A stretch of DNA of 64,000 nucleotides from Apium graveolens (taxonomy: Eukaryota > Streptophyta > Magnoliopsida > Apiales > Apiaceae): positions 88,412,307 to 88,476,306 of the forward strand of contig NC_133648.1 of NCBI RefSeq assembly GCF_009905375.1, in the 5' to 3' direction. The notes under the pieces are model-generated. The model worked only from the letters and a program-made list of their open reading frames with translations. It ran no database searches and was not told the DNA's origin. Shown here piece by piece: positions 54,481 to 64,000 of the stretch (its first letter is position 1; each line of letters starts with the position of its first letter). A program made the translations under genes and the position numbers.

Positions 54481-56621
54481 AATAAAGTTAAAGTTATCGA
54501 ATAAACCTTATTCGATTAATAGTTTTGAAAACTATGACCATATATATATAAGTATATATATATATATATTTATATCCATATATACCTAATCTACTCGGGA
54601 TCCTCGACTCCCGGTTTTAAAAAATATTTTCACCTTTGGGTCCATGTACTAAGGGTATATGCAAATTACCGCTATCCTCTAGCATAGGTATTATCAACTG
54701 AATCAACAGATATATATGGAAAGAATGCGAAACAGGCATGCATATATATATATATACCATAGCAGCATGCTTCAATATATTGCATCATTTGCTAATTAAC
54801 CAACATGCATCTATCGCAAGATAATGCAAATACATATATTCATCACAACAACAGTTATAACGGGTAGAAAACTTGCCTGAGCGACTTGGGGTGATAAAAG
54901 GCTCGGGACGAGTCTGGTAACCTATAAACAATAAGTTGGAATTAAACCAAAGTCACTTGTAAATCTATACTTTAACTAACTTAGACTCTAACGCTTGTTT
55001 TGCGCTTATTGATTCTCTTAAGTCACTCGAGTACCCTCGGCTCCACCATTTTTAATAAATTAACCATTACGAGTTTTAAAGCGATTCCTTCGCGAGTGTC
55101 TTACCAACTGCCTAACACTCTTACCATAATTGTTTCATACATTAATTAACCCTTTTTGGTCTTTAACCTATGTTTCAAAGTAAGGCGAGGGGAAATGATT
55201 CGTTCGCGAAACGCCGTTACTTGAAACGGTCGTTTCTCCTAAACCGTACATCGGAATCAAACGAACTACATATCAAAACGAAGCTCGTAACATGAACTAT
55301 CTAAACATGGCAATGGTCATAATCTAGAAGGGAGTTCTCGGGTCCAAATGTTATGAACAAAAGCAGTCTAAAGTAGATCGGACATTACGACGGCTATGTT
55401 TACGCGATTACCAATGTTTAAACTACTCCAATTAACCACCAACCAACTCATAACCATCAATACAACAAAACTTCACCAAAACCATACCACATCAGTCCAT
55501 AATCTCCAAGGTTTTCAACTCAAACAACCACAATCAAGACCTATGAACTATAATCAAGCTTCAATTACCAAAACACTTCCAAATCAAACCAAACTACTAA
55601 TAATCACAATCCATGCTTCTCATTTCACAAAACCAACCATTAAACTTACTAACAAATAAATTAAAGGCTAGGGTTTGAAGTTTATACCTTCCTTGGGAGG
55701 TGTTAAGTTGCTAGGAAGCCTTAGGGAGCCTCCTACAAGCTTGATCTTTCCAAAGAAATCAAGAACACAAAGTTAGGCTTTGAAGTTTCTAAAAGTCCGA
55801 TTTAAAGAACTGTAAAAATGAGGGTCTTACCATGATTATTTGGACGAGACTTGTGAACAAGAGTTGTAGGTCATCTCAATACCTTTCCAATGAGCTATAG
55901 AACACAATATTTGAGTGAGAAATGAAGGAGATACAGCAGTTTTAGTGTGCTGGTTCTGTTTTGGCCGAGAGCATGAAGAACAAAGCCTTGGTTTCTTTTT
56001 GATTTTGATGAAAAATGATTTGCTTGGCTTGGTTGGTTTGATTTTTGTGTTTGTTTTAGTAAATTACCTAGTTGCCCTTGATTTTGTGTGGTTAAAAAGC
56101 CACCACATCTCCTTCCTTCCCATGTCATGCTTGTGTCATCCTCCCCTCCTTGTCCTCTTCTCATTGGTTGGGTGACATCATCCTCTCTAATCCCTTTGAT
56201 TAACTTCCTAATTGTTTGCCTAATGACCGCTGATCTGTTATACTGTTCGCTTAACTTTCATTTTCATTTATCGTTTGAGGGATCATACCCGGGATCTTAT
56301 TACTTAGGTTTCCTTAACCTTTCTCAATACATTATATTCCTTTTTATGATCCTCTATTATAATCCTTTAATTTAAATCCTTTTATCCTGTTACCTTATAC
56401 TCAATTCTTTCCGTATCTATTGGATTTCCGGGAAAAATCAAAGTGTTCGGATTTGGATTCTGACGATCTTTACATACACTTATATCCCATATAAAGTACT
56501 AATAAAATCTCAGAATATCCATATCAGAACCCCTATATAGTGTGGCATGAAAAGTTTTCTCATTCAGCAAAAATACTATTCATAAGGGTTTCAAAATTTC
56601 CCAAAAATTGGGGTTATTACA

Positions 56622-57425
56622 AATGAGTTGAAGCTGAAGTCTTTCAGAAATGAATCATAGTTGGTTGGAAAGTACCATGAGAAGAACAAACCATGTGCTA
56701 ACATAGCTATTTGTTTGGACTATGATGCCTTGAACAACAACAAGAAAAGTGAAGATGACAAAGGTAAAGTAATTGTTGATCAAGATGTCCCAGTAATACT
56801 GAGGAAAGTTGATGCACCTGTGTTCAAGGCATGTGAAGTTAATTTTAGTGAAGTTGAGTTGGTTATCAAGTAAGAACTTGTAGATGAAGACAATGAGAAG
56901 AAAAATGAAGAAACCACTCCTACTGCTGAAATTAAGAAGAAGCCCATGGTCAACCACATTTCTAAGACACCAATCAAGGAGATCAAAACCGAGAATGCGG
57001 GAAAGAAAAAGAAGAATAGGAATAGGAAAATTGGAGTGAACAAGAGCAATAACTTTGCATTTGTTACAGATTCTCCGAGGAAACAATGTCAGAAATGTGG
57101 CTCTACAAATCACATATCTCATCTTTGTAAAAAGGCTGTTAGTGAGCCAAAAGTGGGAGCATATAAATACAATGAAGCAAACATTGAAGATCCCTACTCA
57201 TTCTGTGATAAATTTGATTGCATTCCTTGCAATATGAAAGTGATGAAAAGCTGTCATAAATTGAGAGTAGATCTCAAAAAAGTTAATCTTGGATCTACAG
57301 CAAAGAGGGAAAATGAAAATCAATCATTGAACACTCTTCTTTCTAAATCTTCAAATTCTACTTTTGCAACTTCTGTTAAAATGAAGAAAGTACCCAACAC
57401 TGCTTGGGTAGCTAAACACACTTAA
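56622..57425 (+). pseudogene. Copia-A gag, segment 4 (C-terminal, second zinc knuckle)
   Basis: Resumes the frame with NELKLKSFRN, VGKYHEKNKPCANIAICLDY and KACEVNFSEVELVIK, then an in-frame stop (56871). It is open again from 56946 to 57425, with basic KKKKNRNRKIGVNK, an intact CCHC knuckle CQKCGSTNHISHLC and the SIRE-type DPYSFCDKFDCIPCNMKVMK. It ends at a stop before protease. Confidence 0.88.
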
Positions 57426-57435
57426 TCCTTATTAT

Positions 57436-57720
57436 GTGCAGGTAAAAATTAAGAGAGTCATATGGATCATTAAAAATGGATGCTCCAGACATATGACAGG
57501 TGATAAGGCCCTGCTATCATATTTTGAGGAGATGGCTGACCCATTGGTGACTTTTGGAGATAACGATAAAGGGTTCACTATGGGATATTGTAAGTTAATT
57601 TATGGAAATATTGTCATTGAAGATGTAGTACTGGTAGCTGGTCTTGAGGTGAATCTCCTAAGTGTAAGTCAATTCACAAATAGAGGATTCAAGGTTTCAT
57701 TTGACAAAGGAGACTACTAA
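57436..57720 (+). pseudogene. Copia-A protease remnant
   Basis: Contains WIIKNGCSRHMTGDKALLSY, where Copia proteases have a D-S-G catalytic triplet before CSRHMTG. Here it reads K-N-G, so the catalytic Asp is gone. The flanking VTFGDNDKGFTMGY and GLEVNLLSVSQF are conserved. Confidence 0.85.
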
Positions 57721-57788
57721 ATTTTTAGCAAAAAGACTAGTAAAGTTGCTTTTAAAAGAGCAAGAAAAGGAAGTTTTTTATTGCAGAT

Positions 57789-58255
57789 TTGTACTCAGCA
57801 AATAAGGATGGTATATGTTGCTTCTACACCAAGGCATCTATTGAGCAAAGCAAGATGTGGCATAAGAAACTCTCTCACCTGAACTACAAAGCAATTAATA
57901 CCTTGGTGAAAAAGAAACTAGTGAGAGACATGCCAAACTTGGAATTTGCTCAAGATGAAGTTTGTGAGGTTTGTCAAAAAGGCAAAATGAAAAGGTCTAG
58001 TCACAAAAGCAAAGCTGTGAATTCCATAAGTGCACCTTTGCAACTTATTCACATGGACCTATTTGGACCAGTTAATGTTTTATCTATTTCTAGAAAGAAA
58101 TATGCACTTGTGATGGTGGATGACTACTCAAGGTACACACGGGTAGAGTTTATGCATTCAAAGGATGAAACTCCACACATCATTATTGAACACATCAAAA
58201 AAATTGAGAAGCAGAATGAAGATCAAAACTGTGTAAAAAGATTGATGAGTGACAA
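57789..58255 (+). pseudogene. Copia-A integrase, N-terminal half, cut by a Ty3 insertion
   Basis: The HHCC zinc module is intact (MWHKKLSHLNYK ... CEVCQKGKMKRSSH). The core begins QLIHMDLFGP (first catalytic Asp), MVDDYSRYTRVEFMHSKDET, and ends ..RLMSDN, exactly at the second catalytic Asp, where the Ty3 LTR starts. Whether pol was intact before the insertion cannot be told from this half alone. Confidence 0.88.
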
Positions 58256-61200
58256 TATAACGCCCTCCAGACCCGGGGTATAAATATGGGGGTTACTAGC
58301 TAATCTCCAAACCTGTATAATAATTAAACATATATATATATATAAACCCCTTTAACACTAACCAAGATCTTTTTAGGTTGAAGTATGGAAACAAGAACCA
58401 CAATCTAACTTTATTACCAACCCAATTTAAAATCTTACAAACTCTCTTTATTACAAACCATTATCTAACAAGTTTTATCTACAACTTTTCTTTATTATTC
58501 AAACCCACACATCAACTAACTACACTACACATGTTCAGGCAACTCAAAGCTTTCTTCCTGGATTGGAATCAACATCTTTGGTATGAGAGGGTCTCGTCAC
58601 TTGACTCGCTTCTTTACCACTCGAGTCCTGATATGTTACATTTTCCTTCTTAACTGAAAGCAATAAGGTGAATAACAACAAAAAGGGGGGAGCCATAAGT
58701 TGCTCAACAAGTTCACAATATATAAACAGTGTTATAATAAGTTAAATGAACCGGTAATCTGGTTACATCAGCAAGGATATAACCTCGCGAGAAAAGAACG
58801 AAGGCCACTGGCGGTGAATATCAAACGAACTAAACTGGACACAAGTTAGCACCTATATCCTGCTGATCAGCCAGGATACAGTGCAGATCCATACCTCAAT
58901 GTATAGATCCATTCGGGTACCCAGGATCTACGGCCCAACACAAGGATTCTGTTAAGTCCCGATCCTTAGGATCAAGTATAAACCTGATCTCAATCGTCAC
59001 CATCCAGTCCATAAAGGAGCAACCAGAACAATCAGTATGTTTTGATATATTTCAACACCATAATATATCATTATATACGTATATAAGTATAACTATTGGA
59101 ATATAAATAGAGGATTCAACAAAATAGGAGAAATCAGGAATCAAAATGAAATATGAACTAAGGAATAATAATTATGTATCAGTGTTTGTGAACATGATTT
59201 TTAAGTGTGCAACTGCGATAAGAATATGAAGTAATTTCACTATTATGAAATTAGAATAGGGGAAAAACTTGCCTTTCATGCGATCTACTCTAGGTACTTC
59301 ACCGTCATCTATCACTGGCTCGACTCTCCTTGTTGGTTTCACTTCTATCAAAGAAATATACTTATTTGGTCATCCTGTATCTCAATCGCATCTCAAACCG
59401 ACTTCACAAAGCCTTTATCGTCTACCCATACGCGTATTATTAACCTATACATTAATTATTAGTAAATAAGACTCGATTAACCACATACTTCACATAACAT
59501 ATAAGTTCACATAGTAATTCTAGGTTTAAAATAATTTTTAGAATCGAAATCGACTCACTATTCGCTAGACTGAACAATATCTGACTCGTTTCCTATTTTT
59601 CGGGATGTATTGGACTCGTCTCTATACGCAATACGACTTACAAAAAACTAAATATCGAAAGTCAACTAGTTTCTAAAAGAAATTAGGATTTAATACTATT
59701 TTTAATGAAAACATATCATTTTTCAGAGTCAAAGGACTTTCGTTTCGCTCAAATCGGATAAACGGTTCAAATTTTATTCAATAAATACAGATAAACCAAT
59801 TTGTTATTCAATATAAATAATTATCATTAACTATTAAACCCTAAAAATATTTTTAAATAATTATTTTGGAAGAATCAGAATTAAAAATGATTTTTCCATA
59901 ATTTTTGGAATTAAAATGAATTTATTATGATTTATTAAAAATTATTTGGTTAATTATTAAAATAATTAATCATTTTTATAACTAATAAATAAATGATAAA
60001 TAATTAAGGAACTAAATAATTTCGAATTTTAGAAAATATTTCAGAATTATTTATAATATAAATCAATTAATTAAATTATTAATTACTCAATTTATAGAAT
60101 AAATAAAAATTGATTTTTATAAATTATAAAAATAAAATAAAATAAAAGTAAAATAAATTTTCAAAAAAGTTTTATTAAAATAATTTTGGGGAAAATCGGA
60201 TCAAAACCGGGTTTTATTCCTGGTTTGAATCCGGGTTGCGAAGAACACTGACGGGTCGTCGGCCGGAGGAGCAGATTCCGGCGACCCCTCCCCAGTTTCT
60301 GGTAGCCACCATATCTCGGCCAAATCGAGATGAAATCGAGTGATTCCAAGAGGGTTTTCACTCAGTTTCATCCCAGAAACTCAACCCCACCATCCACAAC
60401 AATTGACGATTGCCGATTTGCCTTTTCCGGCCAAAAATGAAGTTTTCTGGCGGGTTAATCGGAAAAACGGGTCTTCTTAAAACTCGAACCAAACTCGATG
60501 ATTCGGGTGTTAAATCAAAGCTTAGGACATTTAAAATCGATCCCCAACAACCACAACAATCCTAGATCAATCAATAATTCAGAAAATTAAAAACAAAATT
60601 GTCAAAATTTCAAGACTTCGATTATCACTTTCAGGGAATCGTTTGGTCTAAATCTATACTCGAATCAATTGTACACAACCTAAAGAAGCTATAACAATCA
60701 TCAATAACATCTAATAACCCCTGGAATTAAAAGCCCTAATTCGAGGCATAAACCCTAAAAATAAATTAAAAAACGATGCAATTAAACATGAAATTGATAG
60801 CTAAATCACAAAAGTAAAGATTAAGAGCTTTCAATCGACTACTTACATGAACGATTTGGATAACAGAATCACGTTGAAATTGCTGCTTGAATCCAAGAAC
60901 TCAAGAACCCTAATTTCTGGAAATTTGGGGGAATTTCTGAATTTTTTTGATTATTAATTATTAATTAATAATAATTAATTAAAAGTTAGGCTATTTATAG
61001 TAGTACAATAATACTCCTAATTAAAATTAAGGCCCTAATTATACATCATTTAAAATTTATTGGCCCCTAATTTTATAATTTTTGGGTATTAATTTTTAAT
61101 TTTAAATATTTTATATATACAATATATATGCCAAAAATTTCCAAAAATTGTGAATAATTTAAAAATGCGAAGAAATGGTATATTTAAAAGTCCTATAATT

Positions 61201-61589
61201 TTATAAAACTAATAATGTGATTTTTGTGGGGTTTTTAACACCCAATGGGGCCCAGAAAAGTCATCTTTCGCGAAACAAGAAAATTTATAAAATATCTAAA
61301 TGTTCAGAATAATGCAATGGTACAAGCCGTTCTAAGAAAAATAAGGCCATTTATTTTATTTGAAATATCAGCTATTAAAACTCAGTTCGGGTCATATAAC
61401 TTTTGATACGAAGGCTTTAAATACAAAATAAAATATCTGAAAAACACCTTGAAAATACCCGGATAATACAGAATACACATAGCACGTAACAGTTAGGGTT
61501 TTATAGCTAATTACACAAAAATAACATATTAAAACACATATTTTATCATTAATACGATATAATACAAGCGTAATTTCTTAGGCGTTACA
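58256..61589 (-). repeat. 3' LTR of the Tekay-like element (3334 bp)
   Basis: Bounded by TATAACGCC at 58256 and GGCGTTACA at 61589, where the purine tract begins. It contains a hairpin array (58749-58967) and a GC-richer leader-like patch (60190-60480: TTCCGGCC, GGCCGGAGG). A short TATA microsatellite is near 58331. Confidence 0.85.
58749..58967. other. Hairpin array in the Tekay-like LTR
   Basis: 58749-58764: AACC/GGTT. 58856-58878: TATCCT/AGGATA with loop GCTGATCAGCC. 58891-58904: ATAC/GTAT. 58904-58930: TAGATCC/GGATCTA. 58942-58967: AAGGAT/ATCCTT. All stems are perfect, 0.5-0.7 kb before the LTR 3' end. Confidence 0.65.
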
Positions 61590-61602
61590 TCCTTCTCCCC
61601 TT
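61590..61602 (-). other. Polypurine tract of the Tekay-like element
   Basis: Reads AAGGGGAGAAGGA on the minus strand, directly before the LTR start TGTAACGCC. Confidence 0.85.
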
Positions 61603-62216
61603 AATAGGATTTTGTCCTCAGAATCTCGCTAAGAAAATAAATGGGGATACTTTTTTAACATTTCACTCTCAAGTTCCCAGGTTGACTCTTCAACCATTGG
61701 ATTTATCCACAAGACTCGCACTAAAGATACAGACTTATTTCTCAATACTCTCTCTTGCCAATCTAGAATTCTTATTGGTTGTTCTATATAAGACTAATTA
61801 GGTTGAATCTCTATCGGCTCATATTATATTACATGCATAGAATCAAGATTATATCACTTAAGCATTGACACGTGGAACACATTATGGATATGTTGCATAT
61901 GAGGTGGTAAAGCTAACTCGTACGCAACTTTCCCAACCCTCTTCAAGATTTCAAATGGACCAACATATCGTGGCTTTAATTTACCCTTGTTTCCAAATCC
62001 GGTCAATCCTTTCCATGGCGATATCTTGAGTAATACATGCTCTCCTTCCTGGTAGTCCATGTCTTTCCTAGCTTGATCTGCATAATTACGTTGTCGATTT
62101 TGCGCTATTTCGAGTCGCTTCCGGATAAGTTCTATCTTCTCCTTGGTTTGTTGAATCAATCCTGGACCTAAAATTTTGCGTTCTCCCACTTCATCCAATA
62201 CACATGTGATCAGCAT
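61603..62216 (-). pseudogene. Ty3 integrase C-terminus and chromodomain-like tail
   Basis: 62216-61854 is open: DEVGERKILGPGLIQQTKEK, a helical stretch, YQEGEHVLLKISPWKGLTGF (GPF/GPY-type module with RYVGPFEILKRVGKVAYEL) and MQHIHNVFHVSMLK, the hallmark of plant chromovirus integrases. After the stop at 61854, echoes of a chromodomain (RVLWINPMVEESTWELESEM, KKYPHLF) continue in broken frames to about 61610. Confidence 0.87.
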
Positions 62217-63158
62217 TTTCTTCCGTATAAAGCTTCATAAGGTGGCATCCCAATGCTCGCATGATAGTTGTTATTGTAAGAAAATTCGACTAACGGTAAA
62301 TGCTCGTCCCAACTACCTTCAAAATCAATCACGCAGACTCGCAACATATATTTAATTATTTAAATAGTTCTTTCACTTTGTCCGTCTGTTTGCGGATGAT
62401 AATCGGTACTCATATTTAATTTGGTTATGAGGCATTCTTAAAATTATCTCCAAAATCTTAAATTGAAATGTGGATTTCGATCAGATTGATATTAGGACTC
62501 CATGTCGCATTACAATCTCTTTGGGATATAAGTGCACTTACTTGTCGAGTGAAAATCTTTCGTTGATTGGTAGAAAACGTGCTGACTTTGTTAGTCTGTC
62601 GATAATCACCCAAATTGCGTCATGATTCGCTATGGTCCTTGGAAGTCCTACCACAAAATCCTTCGCTAAATGTTCCCATTTCCATTCTGGAATATCCAGT
62701 GGTTGTAATAATCCACTTGGACGTTGGTGTTCTGCTTTGAATCGTTGGCACGGGTAGCATTTACTTACCCACTCTGCTATTTCTTTCTTCATATTTGGCC
62801 CCCAAAATTTTTCTTTCAGATCTTGATACATTTTTGTACTTCCTGGATGTATGGAATATCTTGAACTGTGAGCATCTCGTAGTATTTCTTCTTTTAGTTC
62901 TGGCACATTAGGTATCCAGATTCTTGATAAAAAGCGTAGAATTCCTTCATTATCCTTTTGAGTTGTCATTTCTTCTCTAATTAAATTGTCTTCATCATGA
63001 CTCATCACCTCTTCTTGGCATCTTCGAATCTTTTCCAATAATTCTTGTTGGAATGTCATTGCATATATAACTTCATTAGATTCATTTAAAATATGAATCT
63101 CAATTTCCAATTTTTCGAATTCTCTAACTAATTCTTTTGAAGAAGTCAACAAATTCAA
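62217..63158 (-). pseudogene. Ty3 integrase, zinc-binding and core region
   Basis: 63158-62538 is open (206 codons): EEILRDAHSSRYSIHPGSTK, then CYPCQR (HHCC zinc module), EWKWEHLAKDFVVGLPRT with the first catalytic Asp, and WVIIDRLTKSARFLP. It stops at 62538. 62537-62217 continues in broken frames with the second Asp (SDRNPHF), DYHPQTDGQSERTI (Glu region) and [20 protein letters not shown]. Confidence 0.87.
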
Positions 63159-63159
63159 T

Positions 63160-63735
63160 TTTTCTTTTCAGCTTAGCGCATCTGCCACGACGTTCGCTTT
63201 TCCTGAATGATAGCTGATTGTAACATCATAGTCGTTGATCAACTCTAACCATCGTCACTATCTCATGTTAAGTTCCTTCCGCATAAAGATATACTTTAAA
63301 CTCTTATGATCTGTGTAGATTTCATATTTTTCACCGTAAAGATAGTGTCTCCATAGTTTCAGTGCAAATATAATTGCTCTAGTTCCAGACTATGCATAGG
63401 ATATTTCTTTTCATGAGGTTTTAATTATCTCGAAGCATATGCAATTACATTACCTTGTTGCATCAATACACATCCCAATCCTCGATATGAGGTGTCGCTA
63501 ACGAAATCTCCTTGTTCATCCGGTAACACAAGTACCGGTGCAGTTACTAACCGATTTTTCAATTCTTGAAAACTTTCTTCACACTTGTCATCCCATACAA
63601 ACTTTTCACTTTTTCGAGTCAACTTGATCAGTGGTGTTGCCATCTTCACAAATTCTTTGACAAATTTTCTGTAGTAACCTGCCAATCCCAAGAAACTTCT
63701 GACTTCTGTCGGTGTCTTTTCAACTGGATCATCCT
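63160..63735 (-). pseudogene. Ty3 RT C-terminal end and RNase H remnant
   Basis: 63691-63425 is open: MGLAGYYRKFVKEFVKMATP (after TPTEVRSF upstream), PLIKLTRKSEKFVWDDKCEE, then the RNase H start FVSDTSYRGLGCVLMQQGNV, where the usual SDAS is changed to SDTS. 63424-63160 holds RNase H echoes with stops (H..NYP-like, YHPGKANVVADA-like). RT upstream of the TPTEVRSF motif is absent. Confidence 0.83.
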
Positions 63736-64000
63736 TATGGGAATATTATTTAAATAATAATATTCAGATACTTTCTAACATATCAGGACTGATTTATTTT
63801 ATTAAATCAGCGTTACTCTAAACATTCTTTAAAATGTTTTCGAGTCTTCAAAATGATTTTAACAGTTAGGGCGGATCCCAAAACTCATTTTTATATTTAA
63901 GATCCTCCTTTCGAAGGGGATTTAAATACTCGCTCAAAACCTGAGGGATCCGGCTCTGTGGTGTGTTTTATATTCGCAACAAGGTTGCTATTTTGATAAA
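63736..64000 (+). repeat. Internal piece of a 4.1-kb-family Ty3 LTR, opposite orientation
   Basis: Matches the reverse complement of about 53670-53930 (CTCGCTCAAAACCTGAGGGA, GGATCCCAAAACTCATTTTT). It starts in the middle of the LTR, about 2.7 kb from its 5' end, abutting Ty3 RT sequence. It includes the GCAAC/GTTGC hairpin (63976-63988) and continues off the window. Confidence 0.82.

Larger units (their letters stand above)
52517..56621 (-). mobile_element. Solo Ty3 (Tekay-like) LTR, 4105 bp, TSD AATGA
   Basis: + strand ends TGTAACACCCCC and GGGGTTATTACA, flanked by AATGA at 52512-52516 and 56622-56626. It holds no coding domain. Content in + coordinates: (AT)18, a hairpin-rich zone (53415-53684), a 54-bp tandem array (54111-54480) and leader-like sequence toward 56100. 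The frames inside it, including the repetitive one at 54150-54389, are by-products. Other family members: 29614-29960 and 63736-64000. Confidence 0.9.
16127..58255 (+). mobile_element. Copia-A: SIRE/Maximus-type Copia element, outermost host of a nested stack
   Basis: Its primer site (16129), gag (four pieces), protease and integrase are collinear once the insertions 16805-43621, 43821-51785 and 52517-56621 are removed. The integrase is cut at 58255 by a Ty3 element that runs to the right edge, so the rest of pol and the 3' LTR lie outside. Gag continuity across each break is what shows that the intervening blocks are insertions. Confidence 0.85.
58256..63735 (-). mobile_element. Tekay/Del-like Ty3 chromovirus, 3' part (LTR, integrase, RNase H, RT end)
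   Basis: Reads right to left: RT end and RNase H (63735-63160), integrase (63158 to about 61610), polypurine tract (61602-61590), 3' LTR (61589-58256). LTR ends are TGTAACGCC...GGCGTTATA in element orientation (one mutated base). The order RT-RH-IN and a chromodomain-like tail put it in the chromovirus group. Upstream RT, protease and gag are replaced at 63736 by LTR-like sequence. Confidence 0.88.

Noticed and set aside
56655..57122. 155-codon minus-strand frame, hydrophobic
   Set aside because: Antisense of the lysine-rich Copia-A gag segment, which gives Phe/Leu-rich mirror frames.
60161..60361. 66-codon minus-strand frame in the Tekay-like LTR
   Set aside because: Sits in the GC-rich leader patch of the LTR; no homology recognised and no conservation visible in the related LTRs.

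Overview
The window is plant nuclear DNA, very probably a eudicot with a large, repeat-rich genome. Evidence: a two-exon plasmodesmata-located protein gene, an intronless nuclear-type tRNA gene with a Pol III terminator, plant SIRE/Maximus-type Copia elements primed by initiator tRNA-Met, Tekay/Del-type Ty3 elements with 3-4 kb LTRs, a TRIM element, and Mutator-like foldback elements with 9-bp target duplications. Background DNA is strongly AT-rich. An asterid is only a hunch; nothing seen fixes the family.

Layout. 1-2890: a Copia element on the minus strand (Copia-D) that runs off the left edge (degraded gag plus 986-bp LTR). 3397-3968: a Ty3-type LTR with its primer site. 6201-7415: the only recognisable host protein gene, a PDLP (296 aa, two DUF26 domains, one membrane segment) on the minus strand. 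8550-8623: tRNA-Ile(UAU). 10149-12233: a Mutator-like TIR element containing a second one (10691-11853); both have perfect 9-bp target duplications. 12.5-16.1 kb: LTR fragments and short repeat arrays.

16127 to the right edge is one nested stack. The outermost host is Copia-A, a SIRE-like gag-pol whose coding pieces lie at 16177-16804, 43629-43820, 51786-52516 and 56622-58255. Into it went: Copia-B (16805-43621), which itself holds an Athila-like solo LTR (23697-24959, TSD GGAGG), a composite Ty3 block (25208-35288, TSD TGTAA, containing a 4.0-kb solo LTR) and an inverted tandem TRIM array (41140-43190, TSD AAAAC); Copia-C (43821-51785, TSD CACCC, two 1664-bp LTRs with only three differences seen by eye); a 4.1-kb Ty3 solo LTR (52517-56621, TSD AATGA); and a Tekay-like Ty3 element on the minus strand (58256-63735), broken at 63736 by part of another LTR.

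The least expected signal is a recurrent architecture: small arrays of short hairpins whose stems differ but stay complementary, often around a conserved loop. They occur in five Ty3 LTRs, in the Copia-B LTR and in the leader of Copia-C. Four Ty3 LTR families share an apical motif close to GSCTGATCASC (element orientation), 0.5-1.2 kb before the LTR 3' end. Copia-C has four hairpins sharing CGTGCTACAGCC between its primer site and gag. These are the best candidates for an undescribed RNA-level (or DNA-level) function. All reading here was by eye; identities, ages and structures need computation.
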